A DNA stretch of 64,000 nt from Jiangella alba (GCF_900106035.1 NZ_FNUC01000004.1:186001-250000); one strand, 5' to 3'; shown: positions 22,427 to 31,677, counted from the stretch's first letter. The notes: generated from the letters alone by a model not told the origin. Program-made: numbers and translations.

Positions 22427-22430
22427 CCCG

Positions 22431-23123
22431 TCAGGGCTTCACGGCGTGGTGCAGCGCGACGATGCCACCGCTGAGGTTGCGCCAGCGCACGTCGGCCCAG
22501 CCCGCCTCGCGCAGCCACGCGGCCAGCCCGGGCTGGTCGGGCCAGGCGCGGATGGACTCGGCCAGGTACACGTACGCGTCGGGGCTGCTGGACACCCGTC
22601 GGGCGACCGGCGGCAGCGCGCGCATGAGGTACTCGACGTACACCTTGCGGAACGGCGTGAACGTCGGGTGGCTGAACTCGCACACCACGACCCGGCCGCC
22701 GGGACGGGTGACGCGCAGCAGCTCGCGCAGGCCGGCGATGGGGTCGTGCACGTTGCGCAGGCCGAAGGAGATGGTGACCGCGTCGAAGACGCCGTCGGCG
22801 AACGGCAGCCGGGTGGCGTCGCCGGCCACGAACGGGAGGTCGGCGAAGTTCTGCCGGCCGGCCCGGAGCATGCCGAGGGAGAAGTCGCAGGGCACGACGA
22901 ACGCGCCGCGGGCCCGGAACGGCTCGCTGGAGGTGCCGGTGCCGGCGGCGAGGTCGAGCACCCGCTCCCCCGGCCCGACGCCGAGCGCCGCCACGACGGC
23001 CCGCCGCCAGGCGCGGTCCTGGCCGAGGGAGAGCACGTCGTTGGTGCGGTCGTACTTCTCGGCGACGTCGTCGAACATCGCCGCCACCTCGTGCGGCTGC
23101 TTGTCCAGGGAGGCGCGGGTCAC
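22431..23123 (-). CDS. menG: Demethylmenaquinone methyltransferase
   Basis: A 230-residue class I SAM-dependent methyltransferase of the UbiE/MenG family, catalysing the last methylation of menaquinone. [11 protein letters not shown] is the SAM-binding motif, [15 protein letters not shown] the family signature, and [17 protein letters not shown] the following strand. The start [18 protein letters not shown] is the typical one. It is also fixed by a TACAGT element seven bases upstream, which predicts a leaderless message. Confidence 0.95.
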   Translation of the reverse strand: MTRASLDKQPHEVAAMFDDVAEKYDRTNDVLSLGQDRAWRRAVVAALGVGPGERVLDLAAGTGTSSEPFRARGAFVVPCDFSLGMLRAGRQNFADLPFVAGDATRLPFADGVFDAVTISFGLRNVHDPIAGLRELLRVTRPGGRVVVCEFSHPTFTPFRKVYVEYLMRALPPVARRVSSSPDAYVYLAESIRAWPDQPGLAAWLREAGWADVRWRNLSGGIVALHHAVKP

Positions 23124-23168
23124 GTCCGTCACTGTAGCCGGGGCCGCGCGGCCGTACTCTTGATGGTC
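23124..23168. promoter_or_regulatory. Overlapping divergent promoters of menG and the isochorismate synthase
   Basis: Minus strand: TACAGT at 23136-23131, seven bases before the menG GTG. Plus strand: TACTCT at 23155-23160, eight bases before GTG 23169 and only two before ATG 23163. Only 39 bp separate the two genes, so the -35 region of each promoter falls on the -10 of the other. Confidence 0.5.
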
Positions 23169-24413
23169 GTGACGACGCTGCCCGCCTCCGCGCCGATGGT
23201 CGTGCGCACCACCGAGGTCCCGGACCCGGGCCCGCTGCTGGAGCTGCTGCCCGAGGACTCGCCGATGGCCTGGGTCCGGCAGGGCGAGGGCGTCGTCGGC
23301 TGGGGCCAGGCGGCGCGGTTCGACACCATCGGCGCCAACCGGTTCGTCGCGGCCGACCGCTGGTGGCGGCGCATGGTCGGCACCGCCGTCGTCCGCGACG
23401 AGGTGCGGCTGCCCGGCACCGGCCCGGTCGCGTTCGGCTCGTTCGCCTTCGACGACGTCCCCGGCTCGTCCTCGCTGGTCCTCCCGGACACCGTCGTCGG
23501 GCACCGGTCCGGGCGCTGGTGGGTCACCACCATCGACGTCACCGGCAACCTGCCCGGCGGTGCGGCGCTGCCGGCGGTCTCGCCCGCGCGGCGGCCGGTC
23601 GACGTCACCTACGCCGACGGCTCGCGGTCGGGCACCGAGTGGGAGGGCATCGTCGCCGAGGCCGTGCGCCGCATCGTCGCCGGCGACCTGGAGAAGGTGG
23701 TGCTCGCGCGCGACCTCATCGCCGAGAGCCCGGCGCCCATCGACATCCGCTGGCCGTTGCAGCGGCTCTCGGACGGCTACCCGCACTGCTGGACGTTCAG
23801 TGTCGACGGCATGATCGGCGCGACGCCCGAGCTGCTGGTGCGGCGCGAGCGCGGCCTCGTCACGTCCCGCGTCCTCGCCGGCACCATCCGCCGCACCGGC
23901 GACGACGAGCACGACCTCGCGCTGGCGGCCTCGCTGGCGCGGTCCAGCAAGGACCTCGAGGAGCACGAGTACGCCGTGCGCTCCGTCGCCGACGCGCTGG
24001 CGCCGTTCTGCTCCAGCATGAACGTGCCCGAGTCGCCGTTCGTGCTGCACCTGCCCAACGTCATGCACCTGGCGACGGACCTCGCCGGCGTCTCCGACTC
24101 CGACGCGTCGTCGCTCGCCCTGGCCGCCGCCCTGCACCCGTCCGCGGCCGTCGGCGGCACCCCCACGGCGGTCGCGCTGGAGCTCATCCGCGAGATCGAA
24201 GGGCTGGACCGCGCCCGCTACGCCGGCCCCGTCGGCTGGATGGACGCCCGCGGCGACGGCGAGTGGGGCATCGCGCTGCGCTCCGCCGAGGTCTCCGACT
24301 CCCGGCTGCGCCTCTTCGCCGGCTGCGGCATCGTCGCCGGTTCCGACCCGGCCGCGGAGCTCGCCGAGAGCGTCGCCAAGCTCGTCCCCATGCGCGACGC
24401 GCTCTCCTCCTGA
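23163..24413 (+). CDS. menF: Isochorismate synthase
   Basis: A 416-residue chorismate-utilising enzyme converting chorismate to isochorismate, the first committed step of menaquinone synthesis. The C-terminal catalytic domain shows [40 protein letters not shown] and [16 protein letters not shown], all typical of MenF/EntC. Position opposite menG and next to menD favours menaquinone over siderophore synthesis. The start is ATG 23163 or GTG 23169; the promoter position would favour the latter. Confidence 0.92.
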   Translation: MVVTTLPASAPMVVRTTEVPDPGPLLELLPEDSPMAWVRQGEGVVGWGQAARFDTIGANRFVAADRWWRRMVGTAVVRDEVRLPGTGPVAFGSFAFDDVPGSSSLVLPDTVVGHRSGRWWVTTIDVTGNLPGGAALPAVSPARRPVDVTYADGSRSGTEWEGIVAEAVRRIVAGDLEKVVLARDLIAESPAPIDIRWPLQRLSDGYPHCWTFSVDGMIGATPELLVRRERGLVTSRVLAGTIRRTGDDEHDLALAASLARSSKDLEEHEYAVRSVADALAPFCSSMNVPESPFVLHLPNVMHLATDLAGVSDSDASSLALAAALHPSAAVGGTPTAVALELIREIEGLDRARYAGPVGWMDARGDGEWGIALRSAEVSDSRLRLFAGCGIVAGSDPAAELAESVAKLVPMRDALSS

Positions 24414-24451
24414 CCCCTCGGGAGGCCTCCCCCGGGGAGTGTGTTTCGCGG

Positions 24452-24490
24452 GGGTGACTTGAGCGCCAACTGTTGACGCTCAAGTCACCC
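24452..24490. terminator. Strong hairpin between convergent menF and menD
   Basis: A perfect 14-bp stem: GGGTGACTTGAGCG at 24452-24465 pairs with 24477-24490, around an 11-base loop. It lies 38 bases after the isochorismate synthase stop and 40 before the menD stop, so it can serve both genes. No T-run follows. Confidence 0.8.
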
Positions 24491-24530
24491 GGCCGAGGCG
24501 AACACCCCGTCCCGGCCGGCCGGGACGGCG

Positions 24531-26189
24531 TCAGGCGAGGGCGGCGTCGACGGCGGCGCGGACGCGGGCATGCAGGTCGCGCAGCGCGGCCCGGGCGACC
24601 GGCAGCTCCAGCACGCTGCGTCCCCTCACCGGCTCGGCCAGCGCGGAGGCCAGCGCCGCCGCGTCCGTCAGCCGGCGGTGCGGCACTCCGTAGCCCGCGC
24701 ACAGCGCTGCGAGGTCGGCGCCGTGCGGGGTGCCGAAGACCCGCTCGAAGCGGTCGGCGTGCACGGGGTCGCCGTGTTCGAGCAGCGCGAAGATGCCGCC
24801 GCCGTCGTCGTTGACGACGACGATCTGCAGGTCGGGGTGGTCCTCCAGCGGGCCGACCAGCAGGCCGCCGGCATCGTGCAGGAAGGTGAGGTCGCCGACG
24901 AGGGCGCGGACGGGAGCGCCCGTCCCCAGCGCGACCCCGGTCGCGGTCGAGAGGGTGCCGTCGATGCCGGCCAGGCCGCGGTTGGCCAGCACCGGGCCGG
25001 CGTCGTCGTCGAGCAGGGGCGCCGCGGCGAGGTCGAGGTCGCGGATCGGGTTGGACGAGCCGGCCACCAGCGCCTCGCCCGGCCGGCGCGCCGCCCACAC
25101 CAGCGCGGCCACCGCGGGCCCGGTGAGCGGCCCGGCCGCGAGCACGGCGTCGACGGCGTCCTGGGCGACCTTCCCGGCGCGCTGCCAGGACGCCAGCCAC
25201 TCGTCGTCGCCGGAACCCGGTGCGGCGGCGACGGCCGGCAGCACCCGCGCCGCCCGCCGTCCGGCGTCGAACCAGTCCGGCGCGGACCCGGCCACGACGA
25301 CCACCTCGGCGCGGTCGCCCGCCAGCAGCGCGCTGACCGGCCGCGACAGCGTCGCGCGCCCGAACACGACCACCCGCTCGACCCGGCCGCCGAGCTCGGG
25401 CCGGTCGAGCAGCAGGCGGTACGGCCCGACGGCGTGCGGGCCGGACCGCGCGCCCGACGACGGCTCGGCCAGCAGCGGGACGCCGGCCGCCTCGGCGTAC
25501 GCCAGCGCGGCGGACCCGGCGCCGTCACCCGCCACGACCACCGTGCGCGGGCCGTCGTCCAGCAGCACCGGCTCGGCGGGCCCGGCACCGGCCGCGACGC
25601 CCAGCGCGCCGTCGGACGACACCGGCCACCCGGAGTCGGCGTCGGGCACCAGCGGCTCGCGGTAGGCGAGGTCGAGGTGGACGGGGCCGGGGTCGCCCGA
25701 GCGGGTCCCCACGGCCGCCGCGAGGGCGCGGGCCAGCAGCGCCCGCAGGTCGCCGTCCTCACCAGGCCGTCCGTACGGCGCGGGCACGTCGGCGAAGAAC
25801 CGGACGGCGGACCCGAACAGCCGCACCTGGTCGGTGGTCTGGTTCGCGCCGGTCCCCCGCAGCTCGTGCGGCCGGTCGGCCGTCAGCAGCAGCAGCGGCA
25901 CCCCGGCGTGCGAGGCCTCCAGGACGGCCGGGTGCAGGTTCGCCGCCGCCGTCCCCGACGTCGTCACCACGGCGACCGGCCCAGCCACCCGGGCCAGCCC
26001 GAGCGCCGTGAACGCCGCGGCCCGCTCGTCGACGCGGACGTGCAGCCGCAGGTCGCCGCGCGCGGACGCCGTCGCCAGGGCATGGGCCAGCGGCGCCGAC
26101 CGCGAGCCGGGCGCCAGCACGACGTGCCGGACGCCGGCCCGGACCAGCTCGGTGACCAGCGTGCGGGCCGCCCACGTCGAGGGGTTCAC
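24531..26189 (-). CDS. menD: SEPHCHC synthase (menaquinone biosynthesis)
   Basis: A 552-residue thiamine-diphosphate enzyme that joins 2-oxoglutarate and isochorismate. The N-terminus (STWAARTLVTELVRAGVRHV, APGSRSAPL) is the MenD signature, and the cofactor-binding region GDLTFLHDAGGLL...VVVNDDGGGIF is near the C-terminus. The length matches the family. The GTG start overlaps the stop of the upstream CGNR gene by four bases. Confidence 0.95.
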   Translation of the reverse strand: MNPSTWAARTLVTELVRAGVRHVVLAPGSRSAPLAHALATASARGDLRLHVRVDERAAAFTALGLARVAGPVAVVTTSGTAAANLHPAVLEASHAGVPLLLLTADRPHELRGTGANQTTDQVRLFGSAVRFFADVPAPYGRPGEDGDLRALLARALAAAVGTRSGDPGPVHLDLAYREPLVPDADSGWPVSSDGALGVAAGAGPAEPVLLDDGPRTVVVAGDGAGSAALAYAEAAGVPLLAEPSSGARSGPHAVGPYRLLLDRPELGGRVERVVVFGRATLSRPVSALLAGDRAEVVVVAGSAPDWFDAGRRAARVLPAVAAAPGSGDDEWLASWQRAGKVAQDAVDAVLAAGPLTGPAVAALVWAARRPGEALVAGSSNPIRDLDLAAAPLLDDDAGPVLANRGLAGIDGTLSTATGVALGTGAPVRALVGDLTFLHDAGGLLVGPLEDHPDLQIVVVNDDGGGIFALLEHGDPVHADRFERVFGTPHGADLAALCAGYGVPHRRLTDAAALASALAEPVRGRSVLELPVARAALRDLHARVRAAVDAALA

Positions 26190-26755
26190 GGTGTCGATTC
26201 TGCCCTGCGGCCGCGCCACGCCCGCTGCTTGGCCCGGTTGCCGCAGACCTGCATGGAGCACCACTTACCCGACCGCGCCCGCGACTCGTCGTAGAACGCC
26301 CACTGGCAGGTGTCGTTGACGCACACCTTGAGCCGCGCCCACGTGCCGTCCGCCATCGCGTCGCCGACCAGCGCGAGCAGCCCGCCGAGCGCGCCGTCGA
26401 CCCCGTCGGCGGCCGGGCGGGGGCGCCAGCCGTCGCGGGCGGTGAGGGTCGCGGTCAGCCGGGCGCGTCCGGCGGCGTCGTTGAGGACGGCGAGCGCGGC
26501 GGCCGGGATGGGGTCGCCGCCGTGGTTGGCGGCCAGGGTCTGCCGCAGCGCCTCGCGGACGGCGACCGCGCGGGCGAGGTCGTCGCGGCCGGGCGCGTCG
26601 CCGGTGTCGCCGGACAGCAGGTCCGCGGCGCCGAGCCACGCGACGAGGGCGCCCGGTGAGGTCAGCGCGTCGGACCCGGTCTCGACGTCGAGCGTGTTGA
26701 CGAAGCGCCGGACGGTCTCGAGCCGGCCGGGCGCCGGCGTGCTGGCTCCGGACAT
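26186..26755 (-). CDS. CGNR zinc-finger protein
   Basis: A 189-residue protein with an N-terminal ABATE-like helical region and a C-terminal CGNR zinc finger. Putative zinc ligands are Cys145, Cys150, Cys166 and Cys171, followed by the CGNR tetrad (171-174) and a basic tail. These proteins are predicted stress-type transcription regulators. The ATG at 26755 is preferred over one 12 bases upstream because TATGCT ends seven bases before it. The gene is translationally coupled to menD, which makes a link to menaquinone control plausible but unproven. Confidence 0.85.
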   Translation of the reverse strand: MSGASTPAPGRLETVRRFVNTLDVETGSDALTSPGALVAWLGAADLLSGDTGDAPGRDDLARAVAVREALRQTLAANHGGDPIPAAALAVLNDAAGRARLTATLTARDGWRPRPAADGVDGALGGLLALVGDAMADGTWARLKVCVNDTCQWAFYDESRARSGKWCSMQVCGNRAKQRAWRGRRAESTP

Positions 26756-26762
26756 GCCACCG

Positions 26763-26804
26763 AGCATAACCCTCTTGCGGTCGTCATTGGTTATTCCCTA
26801 ACCT
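26763..26804. promoter_or_regulatory. Divergent promoters of the CGNR gene and the MFS transporter
   Basis: Minus strand: TATGCT at 26768-26763, seven bases before the CGNR ATG. Plus strand: TTGCGG (26775-26780), 18 bp, TAACCT (26799-26804), eight bases before the MFS ATG. Both messages would have almost no leader. Confidence 0.5.
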
Positions 26805-26812
26805 CTGAACTC

Positions 26813-28081
26813 ATGACAACGGTTACGGAGAGCCGGCGCGCCTGGGACAGCCGCGACTTCCGCCGGCTCTGGACCGGCTCGGCGGTGTCGACGTTCGGGT
26901 CCGAGGTCGCCGAACTGGCCGTGCCGCTGCTGGCGATCGGCGTGCTGGCCGCCACGCCGGGCGAGCTGGGCGCGTTGCGGACCGCCCAGTTCCTGCCGTT
27001 CCTGCTGGCCACCCTGCCGCTGGGACTGCTGGTCGACCGGCGACGCCGGCTCCCGCTCATGATCGGCGCCGATGTCGGCCGGTTCGGCCTGATCCTGGTC
27101 ATCCCGCTGGCCGTGTGGGCGGGGGTCGCCGGGATCGAGCTGCTGTACGTCGTCATGTTCCTGGCCGGCGTCCTGACGGTGCTGTACCAGGTCGCGGACT
27201 TCGCGTTCGTGCCCGAGGTCGTGACGCCGCACCAGCTGGTCGACGCGAACGGGAAGCTGGCGGCGGCGCAGTCGGCGAACGAGATCGGCGCCCGCGGCTT
27301 CGGCGGCCTGCTCGTCCAGGCGGCCTCCGCACCGGTCGCGATGCTGGTCAACGCCGTCGCGTACCTGGTGTCGGCGCTCAGCCTGCGCGGCATCGCCGTC
27401 GTCGAGACCGCCCGCCCGGCGGCGTCCGCGCGGCCGTCGTGGGCGGAGGTGACCGCCGGGCTGCGCGAGGCGTTGCGCAACCGGTTCATCCGGGCGCTGC
27501 TCGGCGAGGCCACCACGTTCAACCTGTTCAACGAGGTGTTCATCCTCGGGCTGATGCTCTTCACGGTGCGCGAGGCCGGGCTCAGCCCGGTGCAGCTCGG
27601 CATCGTGTTCACCGCCGGCGGCGTCGGCTCCTTCCTCGGCGCCTGGTTCGGCGCGCGCGTGACGGGACGGTTCGGCTACGGCCGGGTGCTGCTGATCACG
27701 CTGCTCCTCGGCAACACCGCGCCGGTGCTGGTCGCACTGGCCGGCACGGACGCCGTCGAGACCATGAGCCTGTTCTGCGCGGTGTTCGTGGTGATGGGCG
27801 TCGGCATCGGGATCGCCAACGTGCACGCGGTGACGCTGCGGCAGGCGGCGCTGCCGGAGCGGCTGCGCGGCCGGGTCAACGCCGCGTACCGGCTGATCTC
27901 GTGGGGCGCCATCCCGGTCGGCGCGTCGCTGGGCGGGCTGCTGGCCGGGCTCACCGACGGGCGCACGGCGATGGTCACCGGCGCCTGCGGCATGGTGCTC
28001 GCGACGCTGTGGGTGGCGTTCTCACCGGTGCGCCGGCTGGCCTCGATCGACGAGGCCACCCGGCTCTCGCGCGCGAGCTGA
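26813..28081 (+). CDS. MFS transporter
   Basis: A 422-residue, 12-helix major facilitator protein of the MFS_3 (enterobactin exporter/Tet-like) type. The first residues (RRLWTGSAVSTFGSEVAELAVPLLA) and PLGLLVDRRRRLPLMIGADVGR, the loop 2-3 signature, are characteristic. The substrate cannot be told from sequence. It ends five bases before the convergent secreted protein gene. Confidence 0.88.
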   Translation: MTTVTESRRAWDSRDFRRLWTGSAVSTFGSEVAELAVPLLAIGVLAATPGELGALRTAQFLPFLLATLPLGLLVDRRRRLPLMIGADVGRFGLILVIPLAVWAGVAGIELLYVVMFLAGVLTVLYQVADFAFVPEVVTPHQLVDANGKLAAAQSANEIGARGFGGLLVQAASAPVAMLVNAVAYLVSALSLRGIAVVETARPAASARPSWAEVTAGLREALRNRFIRALLGEATTFNLFNEVFILGLMLFTVREAGLSPVQLGIVFTAGGVGSFLGAWFGARVTGRFGYGRVLLITLLLGNTAPVLVALAGTDAVETMSLFCAVFVVMGVGIGIANVHAVTLRQAALPERLRGRVNAAYRLISWGAIPVGASLGGLLAGLTDGRTAMVTGACGMVLATLWVAFSPVRRLASIDEATRLSRAS

Positions 28082-28086
28082 CGGCG

Positions 28087-29238
28087 TCAGGTCTGCGGCT
28101 GGCCGGCCGGCGGCGTCTCACCCTCGGGCAGCTTGCGCAGCCAGGTGAAACCGGTGTTGCTGCCCTGACAGGTCTGCAGGATGATGTCGCAGTCGTCGCC
28201 GCAGGTCCAGTTCGACGCCGAGCCGAGCGCCGAGCCGCGGCCCTGCGCGATGACGCGGTCGACCACCTCGTACAGCCCGGTGAACTCACCCTCCATCTGG
28301 ACCACGGTGCCTTCGGGGATGGAGTTCCACCACGAGTTGCCGAGGTAGTCGTGGGCCACGACGAACGTGCCCGACTCGACCGGCGTGTAGTGGCAGCCCA
28401 CGCCGTTGCCGAGGTTGTCGATGTCGACGTCGTCGTCGCAGGTCTCGACCGGGATGGTGCGGACGTCGTCGCCGATGGCGAGCGCCTCTTCGCTGACGAC
28501 GGCGCCGAACCGGCTGCCGCCGGGGTAGCTGAACCGGAACCGGGCGGTGTGCTCGGCGGTGGCCTCGGCGACCGCCGTGCCCTCGGCCGTCGTGGCGACG
28601 GCGGACACCGGCGCCCACTCCGCGCCGTCGGACTGCTGCTCGAGCCCGATCTCGCCGAGGATCGGGACGCCGCCCTCGGTGGTCCACGCGGCGGTGACGC
28701 CCACGCCGTCGTCGGACTTCTCGGCGGTGGCGGTGATGCGCGACACCAGCGGCGCGCCGGCGGTGATGACGACCTCGTGCGACTCGACCGCCTCGACCTC
28801 GGGGCCGCCGCCGTACGCGAGCCGGTAGATGCTCGACGACTGCACCTGCACCTCGACCTCGCCGGCGCCGTTCTCGACCGGGACCGTGGTGACGGTGGTC
28901 CAGGAGTTGCCCTCGATGCGCTGGAGGTCGACCTCGCCGCTGATGGCCTCGCCGGACGGCGTGATCCAGCTGACGCTGAACGCGACCGACGCGCCGGGAC
29001 GGGCCTCGGCGGGGGCGGTCAGGACCAGTGGGAGATCGTCGGCCGCGGCCGGCGCCTCGGCGGCGATGGCGCCCGCCACCTGCTCGGGCGCCGGCGATGC
29101 CGCCGCCTGGACGATGCTCGCCTCGGGGCCGCTCCCGCCGGCCACCGAATCGTCGTCGTTGGTGGCGCCGAGGATGGCGAACACCGCCGCCACGACGAGG
29201 GCCAGGACGCCGGTGACGGCGAGCACGCGGTACTTCAT
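28087..29238 (-). CDS. Secreted protein with Ig-like repeats and a sortase-like C-terminal domain
   Basis: A 383-residue protein. Residues 1-24 form a signal peptide or membrane anchor, followed by an Ala-rich linker (30-68) and two Ig-like beta domains (about 70-160 and 163-255). The C-terminal 120 residues resemble a sortase core: VVAHDYLG supplies His296, IILQTC supplies Cys357 (compare the TLxTC motif) and WLRKL supplies Arg368. The His-Cys spacing (61) and Cys-Arg spacing (11) are close to those of SrtA. Four further cysteines (267, 282, 346, 350) may form disulfides. No LPXTG-type substrate is nearby. An alternative ATG lies 15 bases upstream. Confidence 0.6.
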   Translation of the reverse strand: MKYRVLAVTGVLALVVAAVFAILGATNDDDSVAGGSGPEASIVQAAASPAPEQVAGAIAAEAPAAADDLPLVLTAPAEARPGASVAFSVSWITPSGEAISGEVDLQRIEGNSWTTVTTVPVENGAGEVEVQVQSSSIYRLAYGGGPEVEAVESHEVVITAGAPLVSRITATAEKSDDGVGVTAAWTTEGGVPILGEIGLEQQSDGAEWAPVSAVATTAEGTAVAEATAEHTARFRFSYPGGSRFGAVVSEEALAIGDDVRTIPVETCDDDVDIDNLGNGVGCHYTPVESGTFVVAHDYLGNSWWNSIPEGTVVQMEGEFTGLYEVVDRVIAQGRGSALGSASNWTCGDDCDIILQTCQGSNTGFTWLRKLPEGETPPAGQPQT

Positions 29239-29333
29239 GCCTCTATTTTCCATGATCACGGGCGCATGTCGGCCCCGACCCGTTCCTCCCACACCCCTGA
29301 GACGACCGAATCGGGCCGTTCGTTCCCTCGTTC

Positions 29334-30377
29334 TCAGGGGATCGTCACCGCTTCGCTCACCATCGCGACGAGGTTCCGGGCGTAGCCCACCCGCTCGGCG
29401 AGGTTGCCGGCGTAGACCACGAGCACGTGGTCGTCCAGGGCGACCACGCGGTGGACCCACTGCCAGCCCTGGTCGTCGATCACCGCCTCGACGCCGGCGT
29501 GCCCCGCGATGTCGCTCGGCTCGGAGCTCTCGACCGTCCCGCCGAGCTCCTCGGCCCGCAGGGCCAGCGCGTCCTCGGGGCCGAACCCGCCGGGCGCGGC
29601 GTCGACGACGATCACCCCCGAGGACGTGTTCCAGTCGTTGTACACGCGGGCCGACGTGGCCGCGCCGCCGGCGTCGGCCAGGTACCACGACCGCGGCTCG
29701 ACCTCGGACCGGAACGGCGCGACGATGCCGCTGGGTTCGTCGGTGAGGTACACCCAGTCGACGGCCGAGCGGACGTCCAGCGAGAGGGTGAGCCGGGCGA
29801 ACTCGGACTCCAGCCGCTCGCGGTCGTCCTCGGGCCCGCCGACGAAACCGGCCCAGACGTCGCCGGCCTCGTTCACCACGACAATGCGGAACAGCATGAC
29901 CTCGTCGTCGCCGTGCACGATCTCGCCGTCGGCGGCCAGCGCCTGAGTGACCTCGGCCGGCTCGATCGACACCACGCTGCCCTCGACGCTGCTGGCCAGC
30001 AGGGCGGCCAGCTTGGCGAAGTCGTCACCGTCGGCGTAGGCGTCGATCAGCTCGTAGCCGATGACGCCGGCGGCGTGTTCGAACACGTGGCCGCGCGACG
30101 TGGTCGTGCCGTCCTGGCCGGGAAGGGCGTTCTCGAACGGTGTCGCGCCTTCGGGCAGGGCGGTGCTCGTGTAGCCCTTCGCGTCGTCGAACGTCACCCA
30201 GTCGAACAGCACGCCGGTGCCCGGGCTGCGGACGACGGGCGGCGGGACGAAGCTGTCCCTCGACCCCGCGATGTCGATGGTGGGCGTCGGCGTGCCCGCG
30301 ACCGCCGCGGGGTCGGCGCCGCCGCCGCAGGCCGTCGCCGCCAGCACGACCAGCAGGGCTGCAGGAACCCACCGCAT
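29334..30377 (-). CDS. Putative secreted lipoprotein of unknown function
   Basis: A 347-residue protein with a lipoprotein signal peptide: hydrophobic core ALLVVLAATAC with the lipidated Cys at position 17, followed by a Gly/Pro/Thr spacer. The rest is an acidic alpha/beta domain with no family I recognise. It contains repeated DW/SW-type motifs and ends with a helix (LAERVGYARNLVAMVSEAV). GGGGGGA three bases before the ATG at 30377 fixes the start. It is read in the same direction as the sortase-like gene, 95 bp upstream of it. Confidence 0.7.
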   Translation of the reverse strand: MRWVPAALLVVLAATACGGGADPAAVAGTPTPTIDIAGSRDSFVPPPVVRSPGTGVLFDWVTFDDAKGYTSTALPEGATPFENALPGQDGTTTSRGHVFEHAAGVIGYELIDAYADGDDFAKLAALLASSVEGSVVSIEPAEVTQALAADGEIVHGDDEVMLFRIVVVNEAGDVWAGFVGGPEDDRERLESEFARLTLSLDVRSAVDWVYLTDEPSGIVAPFRSEVEPRSWYLADAGGAATSARVYNDWNTSSGVIVVDAAPGGFGPEDALALRAEELGGTVESSEPSDIAGHAGVEAVIDDQGWQWVHRVVALDDHVLVVYAGNLAERVGYARNLVAMVSEAVTIP

Positions 30378-30471
30378 ACGTCCCCCCGAACACTGTGCGG
30401 CGCGCCGGGTCGGCGACCCTGGTCGGCATCCGAGCGGGACCCTATCGGAGTGCTCGGACTCATGCACCGGC

Positions 30472-30477
30472 TAGCGT
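30472..30477 (+). promoter_or_regulatory. Putative -10 (TAGCGT) for leaderless menB
   Basis: TAGCGT ends seven bases before GTG 30485, the spacing seen at several genes here. It favours that start over the in-frame GTG at 30476, which would lie inside the -10. Confidence 0.5.
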
Positions 30478-30484
30478 GATCACG

Positions 30485-31396
30485 GTGACGACCGCACCGT
30501 TCGACCCGTCCCGCTGGCGCACCGTCGAGGGATTCGAGTTCACCGACATCACGTACCACCGCCAGGTCGAGGACGGGCGCGACCGCGGCACCGTCCGCGT
30601 CGCGTTCGACCGGCCCGAGGTGCGCAACGCGTTCCGCCCGCACACCGTCGACGAGCTGTTCCGCGCGCTCGACCACGCCCGTATGACCCCCGACGTCGGG
30701 TGCGTGCTGCTGACCGGCAACGGCCCTTCGCCGAAGGACGGCGGCTGGGCCTTCTGCTCCGGCGGCGACCAGCGCATCCGCGGCCGGTCCGGCTACCAGT
30801 ACGCCAGCGGCGAGACCGCCGAGACCGTCGACGCCGCACGGGCGGGGCGGCTGCACATCCTCGAGGTGCAGCGGCTGATCCGGTTCATGCCGAAGGTGGT
30901 CATCGCGGTCGTGCCCGGCTGGGCGGCCGGCGGCGGCCACAGCCTGCACGTCGTCAGCGACCTCACCCTGGCCAGCGCCGAGCACGCCCGGTTCAAGCAG
31001 ACCGACGCCGACGTCGGTTCCTTCGACGGCGGCTACGGGTCGGCCTACCTCGCCCGTCAGGTCGGCCAGAAGTTCGCCCGCGAGATCTTCTTCCTCGGCG
31101 ACGAGTACTCGGCCGAGGACGCCCACCGCATGGGCATGGTCAACGCGGTCGTGCCGCACGCCTCGCTGGAGGACGTGGCCCTGGAGTGGGCGGCGAAGAT
31201 CAACGCCAAGAGCCCGACGGCGCAGCGCATGCTCAAGTTCGCCTTCAACGCCGTCGACGACGGCATGGTCGGCCAGCAGGTCTTCGCCGGCGAGGCGACG
31301 CGGCTCGCCTACATGACCGACGAGGCCGTCGAGGGCCGCGACGCGTTCCTGGAGAAGCGCGACCCCGACTGGTCGCCGTTCCCCTGGTACTTCTAA
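30485..31396 (+). CDS. menB: 1,4-Dihydroxy-2-naphthoyl-CoA synthase
   Basis: A 303-residue crotonase-fold enzyme closing the naphthoquinone ring. AFCSGGDQRIRG holds the oxyanion-hole region, GWAAGGGHSLHVVSDLTLAS and DVGSFDGGYGSAYLARQ are MenB signatures, and the C-terminal WSPFPWYF is the characteristic MenB end. In related genomes menB, menE and menA tend to be close; here a DUF3800 gene separates menB from menE. Confidence 0.95.
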   Translation: MTTAPFDPSRWRTVEGFEFTDITYHRQVEDGRDRGTVRVAFDRPEVRNAFRPHTVDELFRALDHARMTPDVGCVLLTGNGPSPKDGGWAFCSGGDQRIRGRSGYQYASGETAETVDAARAGRLHILEVQRLIRFMPKVVIAVVPGWAAGGGHSLHVVSDLTLASAEHARFKQTDADVGSFDGGYGSAYLARQVGQKFAREIFFLGDEYSAEDAHRMGMVNAVVPHASLEDVALEWAAKINAKSPTAQRMLKFAFNAVDDGMVGQQVFAGEATRLAYMTDEAVEGRDAFLEKRDPDWSPFPWYF

Positions 31397-31510
31397 GCCG
31401 TAGTCGTTTCCGCCGTTCAGAGGCTGCCGAGTGTCGGCCAACCAGGTCTGCGGCCCGCGAAATGGGCCACACGCGTCCAGGACTCGCCGTGGCGTCTTCG
31501 GCGTGGGAGC

Positions 31511-31588
31511 TTGGCCCAGTGGTGACCATCGGAATGGCTAGCCACGGCCACGCCGCCCAGAGGGTTCCGATGGTCACCACTGGGCCAA
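31511..31588. terminator. Perfect 24-bp inverted repeat downstream of menB
   Basis: Arms at 31511-31534 and 31565-31588 are perfectly complementary over 24 bp and enclose a 30-base loop. The stem core is CCCAGTGGTGACCATCGG. It begins 115 bases after the menB stop. It could end menB transcription, but it is far longer than the other hairpins here and could also mark the edge of an inserted segment. Confidence 0.75.
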
Positions 31589-31652
31589 CTACGTGCTGGG
31601 TGCTGTGCTAGTCTTGCAGTGCTGGGCTGGCCGGGAGGCCCTGGTCCACCCT

Positions 31653-31677
31653 TTAGGCGGGGATATCCCCCGCCTAA
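31653..31677 (+). promoter_or_regulatory. 10-bp inverted repeat in front of the DUF3800 gene
   Basis: TTAGGCGGGG (31653-31662) and CCCCGCCTAA (31668-31677) form a perfect dyad with a five-base centre, ending 10 bases before the GGGAG ribosome binding site. A TAGTCT element at 31609-31614 could be the -10, which would put the dyad in the 5' leader. Operator or leader hairpin are both possible. Confidence 0.5.
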
